Positions 49,001-56,653 of a stretch of DNA of 64,000 nucleotides are shown here, one piece after another. How positions within the stretch are numbered: position 1 is the first letter of the stretch; every line of letters begins with the position of its first letter. The notes under the pieces are model-generated. The model was not told the DNA's origin. It was given only the letters and a program-made list of their open reading frames with translations, and did no database searches. Origin of the DNA: Terriglobia bacterium (GTDB lineage Bacteria > Acidobacteriota > Terriglobia > Acidiferrales > UBA7541); the NCBI GenBank assembly GCA_020072765.1, contig JAIQGD010000037.1, positions 1-64,000 of the forward strand, given 5' to 3'. The position numbers and the translations under genes are program-made.

Positions 49001-49501
49001 CCGGACGTAGTCGGCCCCATCGTTTACAACTACCACGATCCGGCGAATTTTCTCCAGCTCAGCTCCTTCGCCATGCCCTGCACCATCACCGCCGCGGCCC
49101 AAGCCAGCCCGTCGGGGTGGGCCTCGGATTGTGTCCCGGGAACCCGCCACTACGGAAACCTGGGGCGCAACGCCCTGCAAGGTCCGCCCTTCAGGCAGTG
49201 GGACCTCGCGATTTACAAAACCACCACGATCACGGAGCGGCTGAAGCTGCAACTTCGCGCGGAATTTTTTAACCTCCTGAATCATCCGAACTTCTCCAGC
49301 CCTCTGCTTCCGGCGTTCATTGCCGATCCGTCCTCGAATATCAGCCAAACGTGCGGGTGCGGCTTCCACGCGGTCGGAAACCGCGAAGTCGGCAATGGGG
49401 CCTATCACATTGTCGCGACCGGGGACGTGGGCATCGGCAATCCGTTCCTGGGTGGGGGCGGTCCCCGCGGGATTCAGATCGCCGCGAAGTTCAGCTTCTG
49501 A
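46019..49501 (+). CDS. Oar-type TonB-dependent receptor with N-terminal carboxypeptidase-regulatory-like domain
   Basis: The ATG at 46019 has AAGGAGAGG 4 nt upstream; an in-frame extension to 45926 has no signal. The 1160-residue protein has a signal peptide (TTGWAQ end), a carboxypeptidase-regulatory-like domain (GTILGTVTDVSGGAVAGAVV), a TonB plug (PINGRDYTKLIFLNPG, SRSNNYLLDG-type region, YGRNAGAVVNIVTKSGTNDYHGD) and a long barrel ending IQIAAKFSF. NGRDYTKLIFLNPG is the canonical plug motif of Acidobacteriota Oar proteins. An ECF sigma/anti-sigma pair begins ~100 nt downstream and may relate to it. Confidence 0.88.
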   Translation: MEPRRWGVRAALTCAGLLWMALSATTGWAQTFRGTILGTVTDVSGGAVAGAVVTVHNTETGTDRTAETTADGGYLVPELPIGTYDVAIEKEGFQKSVTTAVKVTVAAERRVDVALKPGEVRQQVVVSGETIPQIETTTNTLGGTLTQEDVKDLPINGRDYTKLIFLNPGVAGSPDQITDSPGSFGEFSMNGARGRSNNYLLDGTDMNDGYRNDPAINQGGVFATPSAILPIDAVSDMRVLSNFEPEYGRNAGAVVNIVTKSGTNDYHGDVFEYFRNDALGARNYFDVAPAPKAPFHNNQFGGSLGGPLVKDKTFFFLDYEGQRESVGVVTLACVPTQAQIAAAKTALGPAVTPVGLALLSFWPSNPASYIPGVTSNNAGCFDGSGNSVPDYTAIAPSFNNLSSFIGKIDHYFNQSNNISGRYFFGDSTQQFPLALNATGGELPGFDTVTPTRVQLVSLSYVHVVSPTQVNELRFGWNRFAEGFFPQDARFDPSTIGLCNVPQGSASCHSSGLPILLLSPTPTGATAFFAQPGATSGDPRSRVDTNTQVLDNFSWKIHKHDLKFGAEFRRTSIQQHFDKYSRGRLSFPRLEDLLTATPLKGFSYSGNTLRHTYENGYGLYVQDSFHVIPRVTLNYGLRWDFYGIVAERGHLFSNFDTTTGALVRVGPGGLSNLYKPDYRNFAPRVGIAWDVLGKGKTVIRAGFGMFYDAFSQDMFLGHLPYPTFYAPGPAYNNIGPNPVQQALFVGGPITPGVPVYGTPSCGTDEGGSFHECDIFGFDRNIKTPYMENYNVNIQQQISKEVTLQVGYVGSQGHRLFRFFDINQPSQAQITAADCPSGIATCATTGAIQDFGVPRPYGNPAGAFYIFQENSKGKSNYNSLQISLRVNKYHGLTSAVNYVWSRSLDNSSDGEDFVVNAAQPQDSNNPNAEYAPSNFNMKNRFTWITSYELSVAGGDWHRLKKGWGLDSTVTIQSGQPFTLNYNGEDDYSGGGDIFDRPDVVGPIVYNYHDPANFLQLSSFAMPCTITAAAQASPSGWASDCVPGTRHYGNLGRNALQGPPFRQWDLAIYKTTTITERLKLQLRAEFFNLLNHPNFSSPLLPAFIADPSSNISQTCGCGFHAVGNREVGNGAYHIVATGDVGIGNPFLGGGGPRGIQIAAKFSF

Positions 49502-49564
49502 TCAGCTAGGACAGGCCAATCACTCGGCAGCCGGCGGGTGAGCATCGCCGGGTGCCTCGTCGTG

Positions 49565-49593
49565 TGAAATATTTGGATGCCGTCCTGCGTATC
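49565..49593 (+). promoter_or_regulatory. Candidate ECF-type autoregulatory promoter
   Basis: TGAAAT and CGTATC are 17 nt apart just upstream of the sigma-factor gene; the CGTA -10 resembles ECF promoters, while TGAAAT departs from the usual GGAAC. If used, the transcript would start at about the first ATG, favouring translation from the ATG at 49626. Confidence 0.3.
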
Positions 49594-49598
49594 AATCC

Positions 49599-50213
49599 AT
49601 GGATAGAGCGAAGACGACCGGGACGATGAGCGAGACGGAACTGGCGGACGTGTTGTCCCAGGTCCGGGCGGGCAGTGCCGACGCCTGGGGCGAACTCTAT
49701 CGCCGGCACGCGGCGGCGATTTTCCGCTTCTGCCGCCGGGTGCTCCCCAGCCGCGAGGACGCCGAAGACGCCACCACGGAAATCTTCATGAAAGTGCGCC
49801 AGAAACTGGACAGCTACGATGCCTCCCGGCCCTTCACGGCGTGGCTCTACAAGGTCGCGAGCAATCATTGCTGGGACATGCTGCGGCGGCGGCACATCCG
49901 CCAGGACCTCGAGACCGGTGATATCGAAACGCTGCCGCTCAAGCATCCCGACCCGGGTCAACTCGAACGTCTGCAGGCCGAACAAGGCAGCAAAGAGATC
50001 CGCGCGGGGCTTGCGCAGCTTCCCGACCGCGCGCGCATGGCGCTCGTCCTGCGCTATTACGCGGAGATGAGTTACGAAGAGATCGCCGAGACGCTGGGGG
50101 TGCGGCGCGCGTTTGTGGGTGTGCTGCTGCTGCGCGCGCGGCATCAGTTGCGCGACGTCCTGAGCCAGGGCGGCGCGAGCGCCGCGAAAGCTGTTGCAGG
50201 GAGAGCACCATGA
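49599..50213 (+). CDS. ECF-type RNA polymerase sigma factor
   Basis: The product is 204 aa (or 195 from an ATG at 49626). Region 2 (about residues 20-90): WGELYRRHAAAIFRFCRRVL, DAEDATTEIFMKVRQKL, FTAWLYKVASNHCWDMLRRR. Region 4 (about 130-185): LPDRARMALVLRYYAEMSYEEIAETLGVRRAFVG, a helix-turn-helix that binds the -35 element. No region 1.1 or 3. Its stop overlaps the ATG of an anti-sigma fusion protein (ATGA), the usual layout of an ECF sigma/anti-sigma pair. Signal and regulon unknown. Confidence 0.92.
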   Translation: MDRAKTTGTMSETELADVLSQVRAGSADAWGELYRRHAAAIFRFCRRVLPSREDAEDATTEIFMKVRQKLDSYDASRPFTAWLYKVASNHCWDMLRRRHIRQDLETGDIETLPLKHPDPGQLERLQAEQGSKEIRAGLAQLPDRARMALVLRYYAEMSYEEIAETLGVRRAFVGVLLLRARHQLRDVLSQGGASAAKAVAGRAP

Positions 50214-51823
50214 ATCATTCCAGCAATCATTTTGACGAGGTGACGGGCCTTCTCTATCTTGAAGGGCAGCTCGACCCGGGCCGTGCGGACGAGGTCGCCG
50301 GGCATGTAGCCGTATGCAACGAGTGCCGCGGCCTGCTCGGCGCGCTGGAGAAGGAAGGCGTCTGGCTGCGCGAGGCGCTCAGGGCCGAGGACGAAGCGGT
50401 GCCGGCCCGGCTCATCCCCGCACCCGGGCCCAGCACGGCCCGCTGGGGGTGGATGGTGGCCTTTGGGCTGGGCGCGGCGGGGGCCTACACGCTGTGGAGC
50501 GGCTTGATCGATCCGTGGTTCAACCAGGCGGCGCAGGCCGGCTTCACGCAAGAAACTATTCTGACCATGCTCTTTTTCAGCGGTGCCTTTTGGAAAGGAT
50601 GGGACGCAATGACAAGCTTGGTTCAATTCCTCGCGGTTGGGACGCTGGCGACAATCGTGATTTGGCTGCTGCGGCGGCAATGGCAACGTCTGACGCCCGT
50701 GGCCTTCGTGATGGGCGCCCTGGCGTGCGCGCTCACGCTCTCTCCCTCCGCCTCCGCAGGCGAAGTGCACCGGGGCAATCCGAGTTATACATTGCCGGCC
50801 GGCGAGACGGTGAAAACAGATCTGATCGTCGTCGCCGAGCGCGCGAGGATTGATGGTGAGGTGGACGGTGACCTGGTTGTATTTGCCGCCGCAGTGACCG
50901 TGCATGGTCATATCAAGGGCGACATCCTCGGTTTTGCGCAGGAGCTCCGCGTGGATGGCCAAGTGGATGGCAATATACGGGGATTTTCGCAGGCGCTCGT
51001 CCTGAACGGCTCTGTGGTTCGGAATGTGAGCGGCTGGACCGGCGTGATGGAACTAGACGAAAAGGCCAGCGTCGGAGGTTCCCTCAGCGTTTTTGCGGGC
51101 ACGGGTGAACTGAGTGGCCATATTGGAGGCGATGTCATGGTCGTTGCCGGAAGTCTCGAGATCAACGGAATCTTAGGACGCGATGCCATGATCTGGGGAG
51201 ACAGGCTTACGATTGGGCCTTCGGCTCAAATCGCCGGGAAAACGAAGTACACAGGTTCCCGCGAGCCGAATATTTCCTCCGCTGCAAAGCTCGGGAGCCA
51301 GCCGGAGATTACGATCAAACGTCGCGGCCCGGATTACGCTGTGCCGGGCTACTATTGGCACCAGGTACTGCTCTGGGGAGCCAGCTTTCTGTTCGGCCTT
51401 GTTCTGTTACTTGTTGGGCCAGGATTCTGCTCGGATGCATTGCAGGCAGCCAAGAGAATTGGCCCTTCACTCGGTTTCGGCGCTCTGTTTCTGTTCGCCA
51501 CTCCGGTAGTCGCTCTAATCGCATGCGCGACGATCGTGGGGCTGGGTGTTGGAATTGCTGTGCTGATGTGCTACACGATCGCCGTCTACGCGACACAGAT
51601 CTTTGTAGGCTCATGGATAGGCGAGGCGTTGCTCGGCGCCTCGGCTGGCGTGGGGCCGATGATCGGCCGGATGGCCCTGGGGCTGGCCATCGTCCGCGCC
51701 GCCTGCGCTGTACCTTATGTGGGCTTCTATGCCGGTGCGCTGGTGACGATCTGGGGGCTGGGCGCGATAGTTCTGGCGCTCCACCGGAGGATGCGCCCAT
51801 CCCAGTTAGCCGAAACTGCCTGA
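50210..51823 (+). CDS. Zinc-finger anti-sigma factor fused to bactofilin-like beta-helix membrane protein
   Basis: The product is 537 aa. Residues ~1-60 form a zinc-finger anti-sigma (ZAS) domain with H32-x3-C36-x2-C39 (HVAVCNEC), which should bind the ECF factor encoded just upstream with ATGA overlap. Membrane helices lie at about 78-98 and 133-154, then a segment ending SASAG. Residues ~190-340 are a run of short strand repeats (DGEVDGDLVVFAAAVTVHGH, DGQVDGNIRGF) typical of a polymer-forming bactofilin-like beta-helix. Four or so C-terminal helices close the protein. The extracytoplasmic beta-helix is a plausible sensor of envelope state; that role is inferred. Confidence 0.72.
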   Translation: MNHSSNHFDEVTGLLYLEGQLDPGRADEVAGHVAVCNECRGLLGALEKEGVWLREALRAEDEAVPARLIPAPGPSTARWGWMVAFGLGAAGAYTLWSGLIDPWFNQAAQAGFTQETILTMLFFSGAFWKGWDAMTSLVQFLAVGTLATIVIWLLRRQWQRLTPVAFVMGALACALTLSPSASAGEVHRGNPSYTLPAGETVKTDLIVVAERARIDGEVDGDLVVFAAAVTVHGHIKGDILGFAQELRVDGQVDGNIRGFSQALVLNGSVVRNVSGWTGVMELDEKASVGGSLSVFAGTGELSGHIGGDVMVVAGSLEINGILGRDAMIWGDRLTIGPSAQIAGKTKYTGSREPNISSAAKLGSQPEITIKRRGPDYAVPGYYWHQVLLWGASFLFGLVLLLVGPGFCSDALQAAKRIGPSLGFGALFLFATPVVALIACATIVGLGVGIAVLMCYTIAVYATQIFVGSWIGEALLGASAGVGPMIGRMALGLAIVRAACAVPYVGFYAGALVTIWGLGAIVLALHRRMRPSQLAETA

Positions 51824-51953
51824 GTCTAACCCTGTAAGCGGGACGAGAACGGAGGCGCAAAAATCACGGGCGCCCAAGCCTCGCTTCCGCTACAATCGCC
51901 GCCGGCTGGGGCTCGGGGGACCGTGCCGTGCACGCCAGCCAGGGGGAAAACCT

Positions 51954-53237
51954 TTGAGCCTGGCGCAGCGCTGGCGCGAGATCCGCGTGGGATTTGAGCC
52001 TGCCTTCTGGGTCGCCAATTTCACCGAAATCTTCGAGCGGGTCGCTTACTACGGGATGAGCGCGGTCCTGGCCATCTATCTAAGCGAGCAGCTTCATTTT
52101 TCCAGCGAGCTGACCGGGTCGCTTCTGGGGATCACCGGCTTCGTGGTGTACGCGCTGCCGATTCTGGCTGGAACGCTGGCGGACCGGTTTGGTTTCCGGC
52201 GCTCCTTGCTGGTGGCTTATCTGGTGCTGACGGCCGGCTATTTTCTGCTCGGCTCGCTGGCGGAGCCTTGGATGGCGCCGCTGCGCAGTACCCTGGGCGA
52301 CAAGTGGCTGGTGCTGGCGGTCCTGCTGATTCCGGCGCTCGGGCCGGGCATGGTGAAGCCGTGCGTCGCGGGAACCACGGCGCGGGCCTCCACCGAGAAT
52401 GTGCGTTCGCTCGGCTATTCGATCTATTACACGCTGGTGAACATCGGCGGCGCGCTGGGGCCGCTCATGGCGTGGGTGGTCCGCGAGCGGCTGGGCCTCG
52501 GAATCCAGAACGTATTTCGCATGGCGTCGCTGAGCGTGTTCCTGATGTTCTGGGTGACGCTGTTCTTCTATCGCGAGCCGGGGCGGCCGGGTGAACAACG
52601 AGTGCAAAGTATCTGGGACGCACTCAAGAATATGTTCGTCGTGCTCGGCAATCTGCGCTTTGTCACTTTTCTTCTGATTTCCTCGGGCTTCTATATCGTG
52701 TTTTGGCAGATTTGGATCACCATGCCGCTGTTCATGCGCCGGTATGTGGACGCCAACGCCGCCACGGACCGGATGCTGACCATCGAAGGTCTGACCATCA
52801 TCTGTTTTCAGATTCTGGTGACCTATCTGACGCGAAACATGGCGGCGGTGCGTGTGATCGCGCTCGGCTTCTTGATCTCGGCGCTTTCGTGGATCTTCCT
52901 GGCCACGCACCCTACGATGTTCACGCTGGGGGCGATGCTGGTGGTGATGGCGCTGGGCGAACTCACACAGGCGTCGCGCTATTACGAATATTGCTCGCGG
53001 CTGGCTCCCCCGGGCCAGCAGGGCCTGTACATGGGCTACGCCTTCCTGCCGATCGCCATCGGTTATCTGATCGCGGGCCCGCTGGGCGGGTATCTTCTCG
53101 ATGCATTCGGCGAGAGGCGGCACCGGCCAGCGCGGATGTGGTGGGTGATTACGGCGATCGGAGTGGCCACCGCCGCGCTGATGTGGCTCTACGGCCGGAT
53201 GGTGAAGCCGGTGGCCGCGGCTCCGGCGAATTCCTGA
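51954..53237 (+). CDS. POT/PTR-type proton-dependent oligopeptide transporter-like MFS protein
   Basis: The product is 427 aa. It starts at TTG, with AGGGGG 7 nt upstream. Helix 1 carries EIFERVAYYG, the E-x-x-E-R-x-x-Y-Y-G motif diagnostic of POT/PTR carriers, then GPGMVKP near the end of helix 4 and YTLVNIGGALG in helix 5. About 12 membrane segments. Characterised members import di- and tripeptides with protons. Length is on the short side for POT proteins, which are often 460-550 aa. Confidence 0.83.
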   Translation: MSLAQRWREIRVGFEPAFWVANFTEIFERVAYYGMSAVLAIYLSEQLHFSSELTGSLLGITGFVVYALPILAGTLADRFGFRRSLLVAYLVLTAGYFLLGSLAEPWMAPLRSTLGDKWLVLAVLLIPALGPGMVKPCVAGTTARASTENVRSLGYSIYYTLVNIGGALGPLMAWVVRERLGLGIQNVFRMASLSVFLMFWVTLFFYREPGRPGEQRVQSIWDALKNMFVVLGNLRFVTFLLISSGFYIVFWQIWITMPLFMRRYVDANAATDRMLTIEGLTIICFQILVTYLTRNMAAVRVIALGFLISALSWIFLATHPTMFTLGAMLVVMALGELTQASRYYEYCSRLAPPGQQGLYMGYAFLPIAIGYLIAGPLGGYLLDAFGERRHRPARMWWVITAIGVATAALMWLYGRMVKPVAAAPANS

Positions 53238-53247
53238 GAGCTCCAGC

Positions 53248-53877
53248 TCAGGCCTTGGCGCCGCCGGCGCGAATTGCCGCGAGCGCCTCGTCGGTGGTGA
53301 TCAGCCGCGCGCCGAGGGATTGCAATTCGTCCAGAGCCCGGCGGCCGTCCTCGATTTTGAGCGTTTCGATGGCGTCCCGCACGATCGCGACCTTGCGGCC
53401 GCGAGCCAGCAAGCCCTTGGCTGCACAGCGCACGCAGTATTCCGTGACCACGCCGAAGACCACATATTCCGCTTCCGCGCCGAGGCGTTCGACCAGTTCG
53501 CTGGCGTGCGGATTGTCGAAGACGTCGAGCGTTTGTTTTTCGAGAATCACCTGCGGCGAGCGGAGGATGTCGTCCGGCAGGCGGTAGGACGCGTCGTTGG
53601 GGATCGTGCGGAAATCCTGGGCGAGCCCCTCGGCAAGGATGCGCGCGCCGGGGGTTCCGCGCAGGCAGTGTGGCGCGAAGGTTTCGAATTCCGGGTCGTC
53701 CTTCGGGTGGGCATCGCCGCTGGCGACCAGGAGCACGCCGGCTTCGATGGCGGCGGCCACTAGGCGCCGGAGATTGGGAATGAGTCTTTCGGCGCCGGGA
53801 ACGTAGAGCTTGCCGCCCGGCAGCATGAAATCGGCCTGCGCGTCCACTTCCCAGAAGACGATGCGTCGCAGCGCCAT
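53248..53877 (-). CDS. pncA: Nicotinamidase/isochorismatase-family hydrolase (pncA-like)
   Basis: The product is 209 aa. The catalytic triad is visible: Asp12 (WEVDAQADF), Lys114 (LEKQTLDVF) and Cys148 (TEYCVRC). Metal ligands of nicotinamidases match Asp55, His57 and His70 in DAHPKDDPEF and APHCLRGTPG. It lies 30 nt downstream of pncB on the same strand, which strongly favours nicotinamidase (nicotinamide to nicotinate) over other isochorismatase-family reactions. A perfect 12-nt palindrome (53893-53904) separates the two genes. Confidence 0.82.
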   Translation of the reverse strand: MALRRIVFWEVDAQADFMLPGGKLYVPGAERLIPNLRRLVAAAIEAGVLLVASGDAHPKDDPEFETFAPHCLRGTPGARILAEGLAQDFRTIPNDASYRLPDDILRSPQVILEKQTLDVFDNPHASELVERLGAEAEYVVFGVVTEYCVRCAAKGLLARGRKVAIVRDAIETLKIEDGRRALDELQSLGARLITTDEALAAIRAGGAKA

Positions 53878-53907
53878 GTGGTCGGGAGCCTCCCGGAGCT
53901 CCGGAAA

Positions 53908-55260
53908 CTATTTCTTCGCCGCGCGGCGGACGCGCCGACGGACCTTCTCGAGCATGTCCTGTAGGCGCCGGCTGTAGCGCACGGGATAGACGGCGCGGCG
54001 CTGAATCTGCCGGCAACGCTGCGGAAGCCGCGCGACGCCGGCAAGACAGCGGTCGCGCAGTGCGCCGACGGGTTCGGGCGGAGCGATGCGCCGGCCGCCG
54101 CGCATGATTTCCACCAGCAAGGGCTGGGCGCCGTTGGGCGGCTCATCGGCGAGGCCGATTTTGTCGCTTTCAAATTCCCCGCCGGGCGTGCTGTGGCGGA
54201 ACACCTGCTTGCGCCCGGGATACGTGACTTTGGCATGGCTGAATTTCGCGGCCTCGTGGATTTTGCCGCCGCGTTCGACTTGCACCAGCTTGTAAATCAG
54301 ATTCAGGTGGGGCGCGTCGCCCGGCGTGCCCAGGGCCGTGCCCACGCCGAACGCGTCGATGGCCGCGTCTTTGCGCAGCAGTTCCGCGATCTTGTACTCG
54401 TCGAGGTCGCCGGAGGCGAAGATCTTCACGTCCTTCCAGCCGGCCCGGTCGAGCGCGCGGCGCGCCCATCGGCTGTCCGCGGCGACGTCGCCGCTATCGA
54501 GCCGGATGCCGGCGGGCTTGCGGCCGGCGGCGATGATGTTTTTGACCGCGTTGCGCACATCGTAGGTGTCCACCAGCAAGAAGGTACCTTCAGGAAACGT
54601 GTCGAGGAAGTGGGCGAAGGCCTCGGTTTCGTCCTCGTGCGCCATGATCCAGGAATGCGCCTGTGTTCCATAGGTGCTCATGCCGAATTCCTGCCCGGCG
54701 AGAACGTTGGAGGTGCCCACGCAGCCGCCGATGGTGGCGGCGCGCGCGGAAAGAAGGCTGGCCGGGCCGCCATGGGCGCGGCGTGCGCCGAAATCCACCA
54801 CTTGGCGGCCCTGCGCCGCCGTGACCACGCGCGCCGCCTTGCTCGCAATCATGGTCTGATAGCTCATCACCGCGAGCAGGTAGGTTTCCATGATCTGCGC
54901 TTCGATCACCGGCGCGGTCACGCGCAGCAGGGGCTCGCCCGGAAAGATCAGCGTTCCTTCGGGCATGGCCCAGACGTCGCCCGTGAAACGGAACTTCGCG
55001 AGGTAGTCGAAAAACTCCGGGCGGATGTGGCGGAACATCGTGTGCCGCCGCAAGTATTCGATCTCGTCCGGCGTGAAGTGCACGTTTTCGAGGTATTCGA
55101 CGGCCTGCTCGAGCCCGGCAGCCACCAGGTAATTGCGGTGCGGCGGCAGGTGCCGGACGAACAGTTCGAACGTGGCGCGCCCCTCGAAGCGAGTCTGGAA
55201 ATAGCCCGCCGCCATGGTGAGCTCGTAGAGATCGGTGAGAAGGCCCGAATATTCACGCAT
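53908..55260 (-). CDS. pncB: Nicotinate phosphoribosyltransferase
   Basis: The product is 450 aa. It converts nicotinate and PRPP to nicotinate mononucleotide, feeding NAD synthesis. Motifs: LLTDLYELTMAAGYF at the N terminus, VVDFGARRAHGGPAS, GTQAHSWIMAHEDE with the phosphorylated-type His, IRLDSGDVA and the phosphate-binding IFASGDLDEY and DAFGVGTALGT. The C-terminal 60 residues are basic and more variable. With pncA-like at 53248 it forms a nicotinamide/nicotinate salvage unit. Confidence 0.95.
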   Translation of the reverse strand: MREYSGLLTDLYELTMAAGYFQTRFEGRATFELFVRHLPPHRNYLVAAGLEQAVEYLENVHFTPDEIEYLRRHTMFRHIRPEFFDYLAKFRFTGDVWAMPEGTLIFPGEPLLRVTAPVIEAQIMETYLLAVMSYQTMIASKAARVVTAAQGRQVVDFGARRAHGGPASLLSARAATIGGCVGTSNVLAGQEFGMSTYGTQAHSWIMAHEDETEAFAHFLDTFPEGTFLLVDTYDVRNAVKNIIAAGRKPAGIRLDSGDVAADSRWARRALDRAGWKDVKIFASGDLDEYKIAELLRKDAAIDAFGVGTALGTPGDAPHLNLIYKLVQVERGGKIHEAAKFSHAKVTYPGRKQVFRHSTPGGEFESDKIGLADEPPNGAQPLLVEIMRGGRRIAPPEPVGALRDRCLAGVARLPQRCRQIQRRAVYPVRYSRRLQDMLEKVRRRVRRAAKK

Positions 55261-55361
55261 GCGATTGGATTCTAGCCGGAGCTGCCGATTTATCCAGGAT
55301 TGTGCCGCGGGGTCATCCCGCCGCCCGCGGCGATGTGGCCCGCAGCGGCGCGGCGGAAAGA

Positions 55362-55416
55362 CAAAACCCCCAAGACTCCCTCCCGCTATGCGGGACGGAG
55401 AGCCCTGAGGGTTTTG
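55362..55416 (-). terminator. Hairpin terminator, probably bidirectional, between pncB and HU gene
   Basis: CAAAACCC and GGGTTTTG form the outer arms, with an inner TCCCGC-TAT-GCGGGA hairpin. On the - strand, the arm ends in TTTTG after a long GC stem, suitable for stopping the HU transcript; the symmetric A/T arms mean it can also work from the other side. Confidence 0.75.
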
Positions 55417-55441
55417 CCGCGAAACCTGGCGCCGAACCGAA

Positions 55442-55744
55442 CTACTTCAGAACGGCGTCTTTGAACGCCTTCGCCGCGCGGAGGCGGACGACGGTCTTAG
55501 CCTTGATCTTGATTGCTTCGCCCGTGGCGGGGTTGCGGCCCATGCGCGCCTTGCGATGCGCCTTGACGGCGCGTCCCAGGCCGGGGATGACGAACTTCCC
55601 TGCGCTCTTGGCCTCTTTCACCGCGAGCTTGAACAACTCGTCGAAGAACGCCGATACCTGCTTCTTGGAGACCGGCTTCTCGGGAGTGCTGACCTTAGTG
55701 GCCAGGTGGGCAATGATTTTGGATTTGCTCAACGGAGATGCCAT
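55442..55744 (-). CDS. HU family DNA-binding protein
   Basis: The product is 100 aa. The ATG at 55744 is preceded by GAGGAGGAAAG at 7 nt; a longer open frame extends upstream without such a site. SKSKIIAHLATKV begins the dimerisation helices, and GRNPATGEAIKI is the HU/IHF beta-arm signature. The N terminus and basic C-terminal part are slightly longer than a minimal ~90-aa HU. It compacts DNA and helps bending for replication, recombination and repair. A good promoter precedes it. Confidence 0.92.
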   Translation of the reverse strand: MASPLSKSKIIAHLATKVSTPEKPVSKKQVSAFFDELFKLAVKEAKSAGKFVIPGLGRAVKAHRKARMGRNPATGEAIKIKAKTVVRLRAAKAFKDAVLK

Positions 55745-55807
55745 CGAATTCTCTTTCCTCCTCGGGTGTAATTGCTTTTCGGCCCCGGCGTACGGGATGC
55801 CACGCGC

Positions 55808-55836
55808 ACTATAGCCGCCCGGCTCGCCGAACGCAA
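55808..55836 (-). promoter_or_regulatory. Candidate sigma-70-type promoter for HU gene
   Basis: Read on the - strand: TTGCGT, 17 nt, TATAGT. The -10 lies about 65 nt upstream of the HU start codon, giving a short leader. This is among the best-spaced promoter pairs in the window. Confidence 0.65.
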
Positions 55837-56016
55837 GCAAAAACATCTAAAAACGCCCGCAAAATCGGGATTTTTCGCGCCCTGCGTTTTGCCTCGGGGC
55901 CTTCCTCGTAGGAGCAAGCAAAATGATCGAGTCCCGCGTCCATCCGGCGCGGGGATGTCACGGCGTTCGCTGCCAGGGTACGCGCGGTTGGGATGAGCCG
56001 GACGCACGACGGCCCG

Positions 56017-56044
56017 GCTTGACACGGCGTGTTAACCTCTTAAC
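56017..56044 (+). promoter_or_regulatory. Candidate promoter for molybdenum hydroxylase operon
   Basis: A perfect TTGACA at 56017-56022 is followed by TAACGA after 16 nt, about 40 nt before the ATG at 56084. The -35 is good and the -10 weak. Confidence 0.45.
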
Positions 56045-56083
56045 GACGAGCAGGTTCCAGCAGCCGGCGGGGAGGCAGGCGAC

Positions 56084-56653
56084 ATGGCGAGCGAACTCAA
56101 GATCCAAGTGAACGAGCGAATCTTTACGGTGGCGGCGGCGCCGGATACGCCCTTGCTGTACGTGCTTTCCGACGAATTGCAACTCCAGGGCCCGCGGTTC
56201 GGCTGCGGCCTGGCCCAGTGCGGCTCCTGCTCGGTGCTGGTCAACGGCGTGGAGACGCGTTCGTGCGCGACGCCGGTTTCGGCCGTCGTGGGCAAGTCGG
56301 TGACGACGCTGGAAGGATTGCCGGCGTGGTACGCCAAGCAGAAGAAGCTCGCCCACGCCCCGGCGCTTCATCCCGTGCAACAAGCCCTGATCGACGAGCA
56401 GGCGGTGCAATGCGGCTACTGCTTTAACGGCATGATCATCAAGGCTTCCGAACTCCTGTCGAAAACCCCGCAGCCGACCGAAGCGCAAATTCGTTCGGCC
56501 ATGAACGGCCATTTGTGCCGGTGCGGAGCGTACCCAAGGATCGTGAAGGCGATCGAGCGCGCGGCGGAAGTGATGCGCGGACCGAGCTTGAGTCACAACG
56601 AGGCGCCAGGAAAAACAGCAGGCAAGACGAAGGTGGCGGAGGTGACGCGATGA
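56084..56653 (+). CDS. (2Fe-2S) subunit of molybdenum hydroxylase (IorA-like)
   Basis: The product is 189 aa. CGLAQCGSCSVLVNG plus a later SCAT cysteine bind the plant-ferredoxin-type [2Fe-2S] cluster; the C-terminal four-helix domain carries CGYCFNGM and CRCGAYPR for the second cluster. This is the small subunit of the xanthine-dehydrogenase family, in the isoquinoline 1-oxidoreductase alpha type. It passes electrons from the molybdopterin site. The stop overlaps the ATG of the large subunit (ATGA). No FAD subunit is present, as usual for IorAB-type enzymes. Confidence 0.92.
   Translation: MASELKIQVNERIFTVAAAPDTPLLYVLSDELQLQGPRFGCGLAQCGSCSVLVNGVETRSCATPVSAVVGKSVTTLEGLPAWYAKQKKLAHAPALHPVQQALIDEQAVQCGYCFNGMIIKASELLSKTPQPTEAQIRSAMNGHLCRCGAYPRIVKAIERAAEVMRGPSLSHNEAPGKTAGKTKVAEVTR

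Larger units (their letters stand above)
55745..56083 (+). other. 339-nt divergent intergenic region
   Basis: It separates the HU gene (-) from the molybdenum hydroxylase operon (+). It contains one good promoter for each: 55808-55836 (-) and a weaker pair at 56017-56044 (+). No open frame with an initiation signal. An AACACGCC-type stretch and a TTAACCTCTTAACG direct element lie close to the + gene. Confidence 0.5.
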
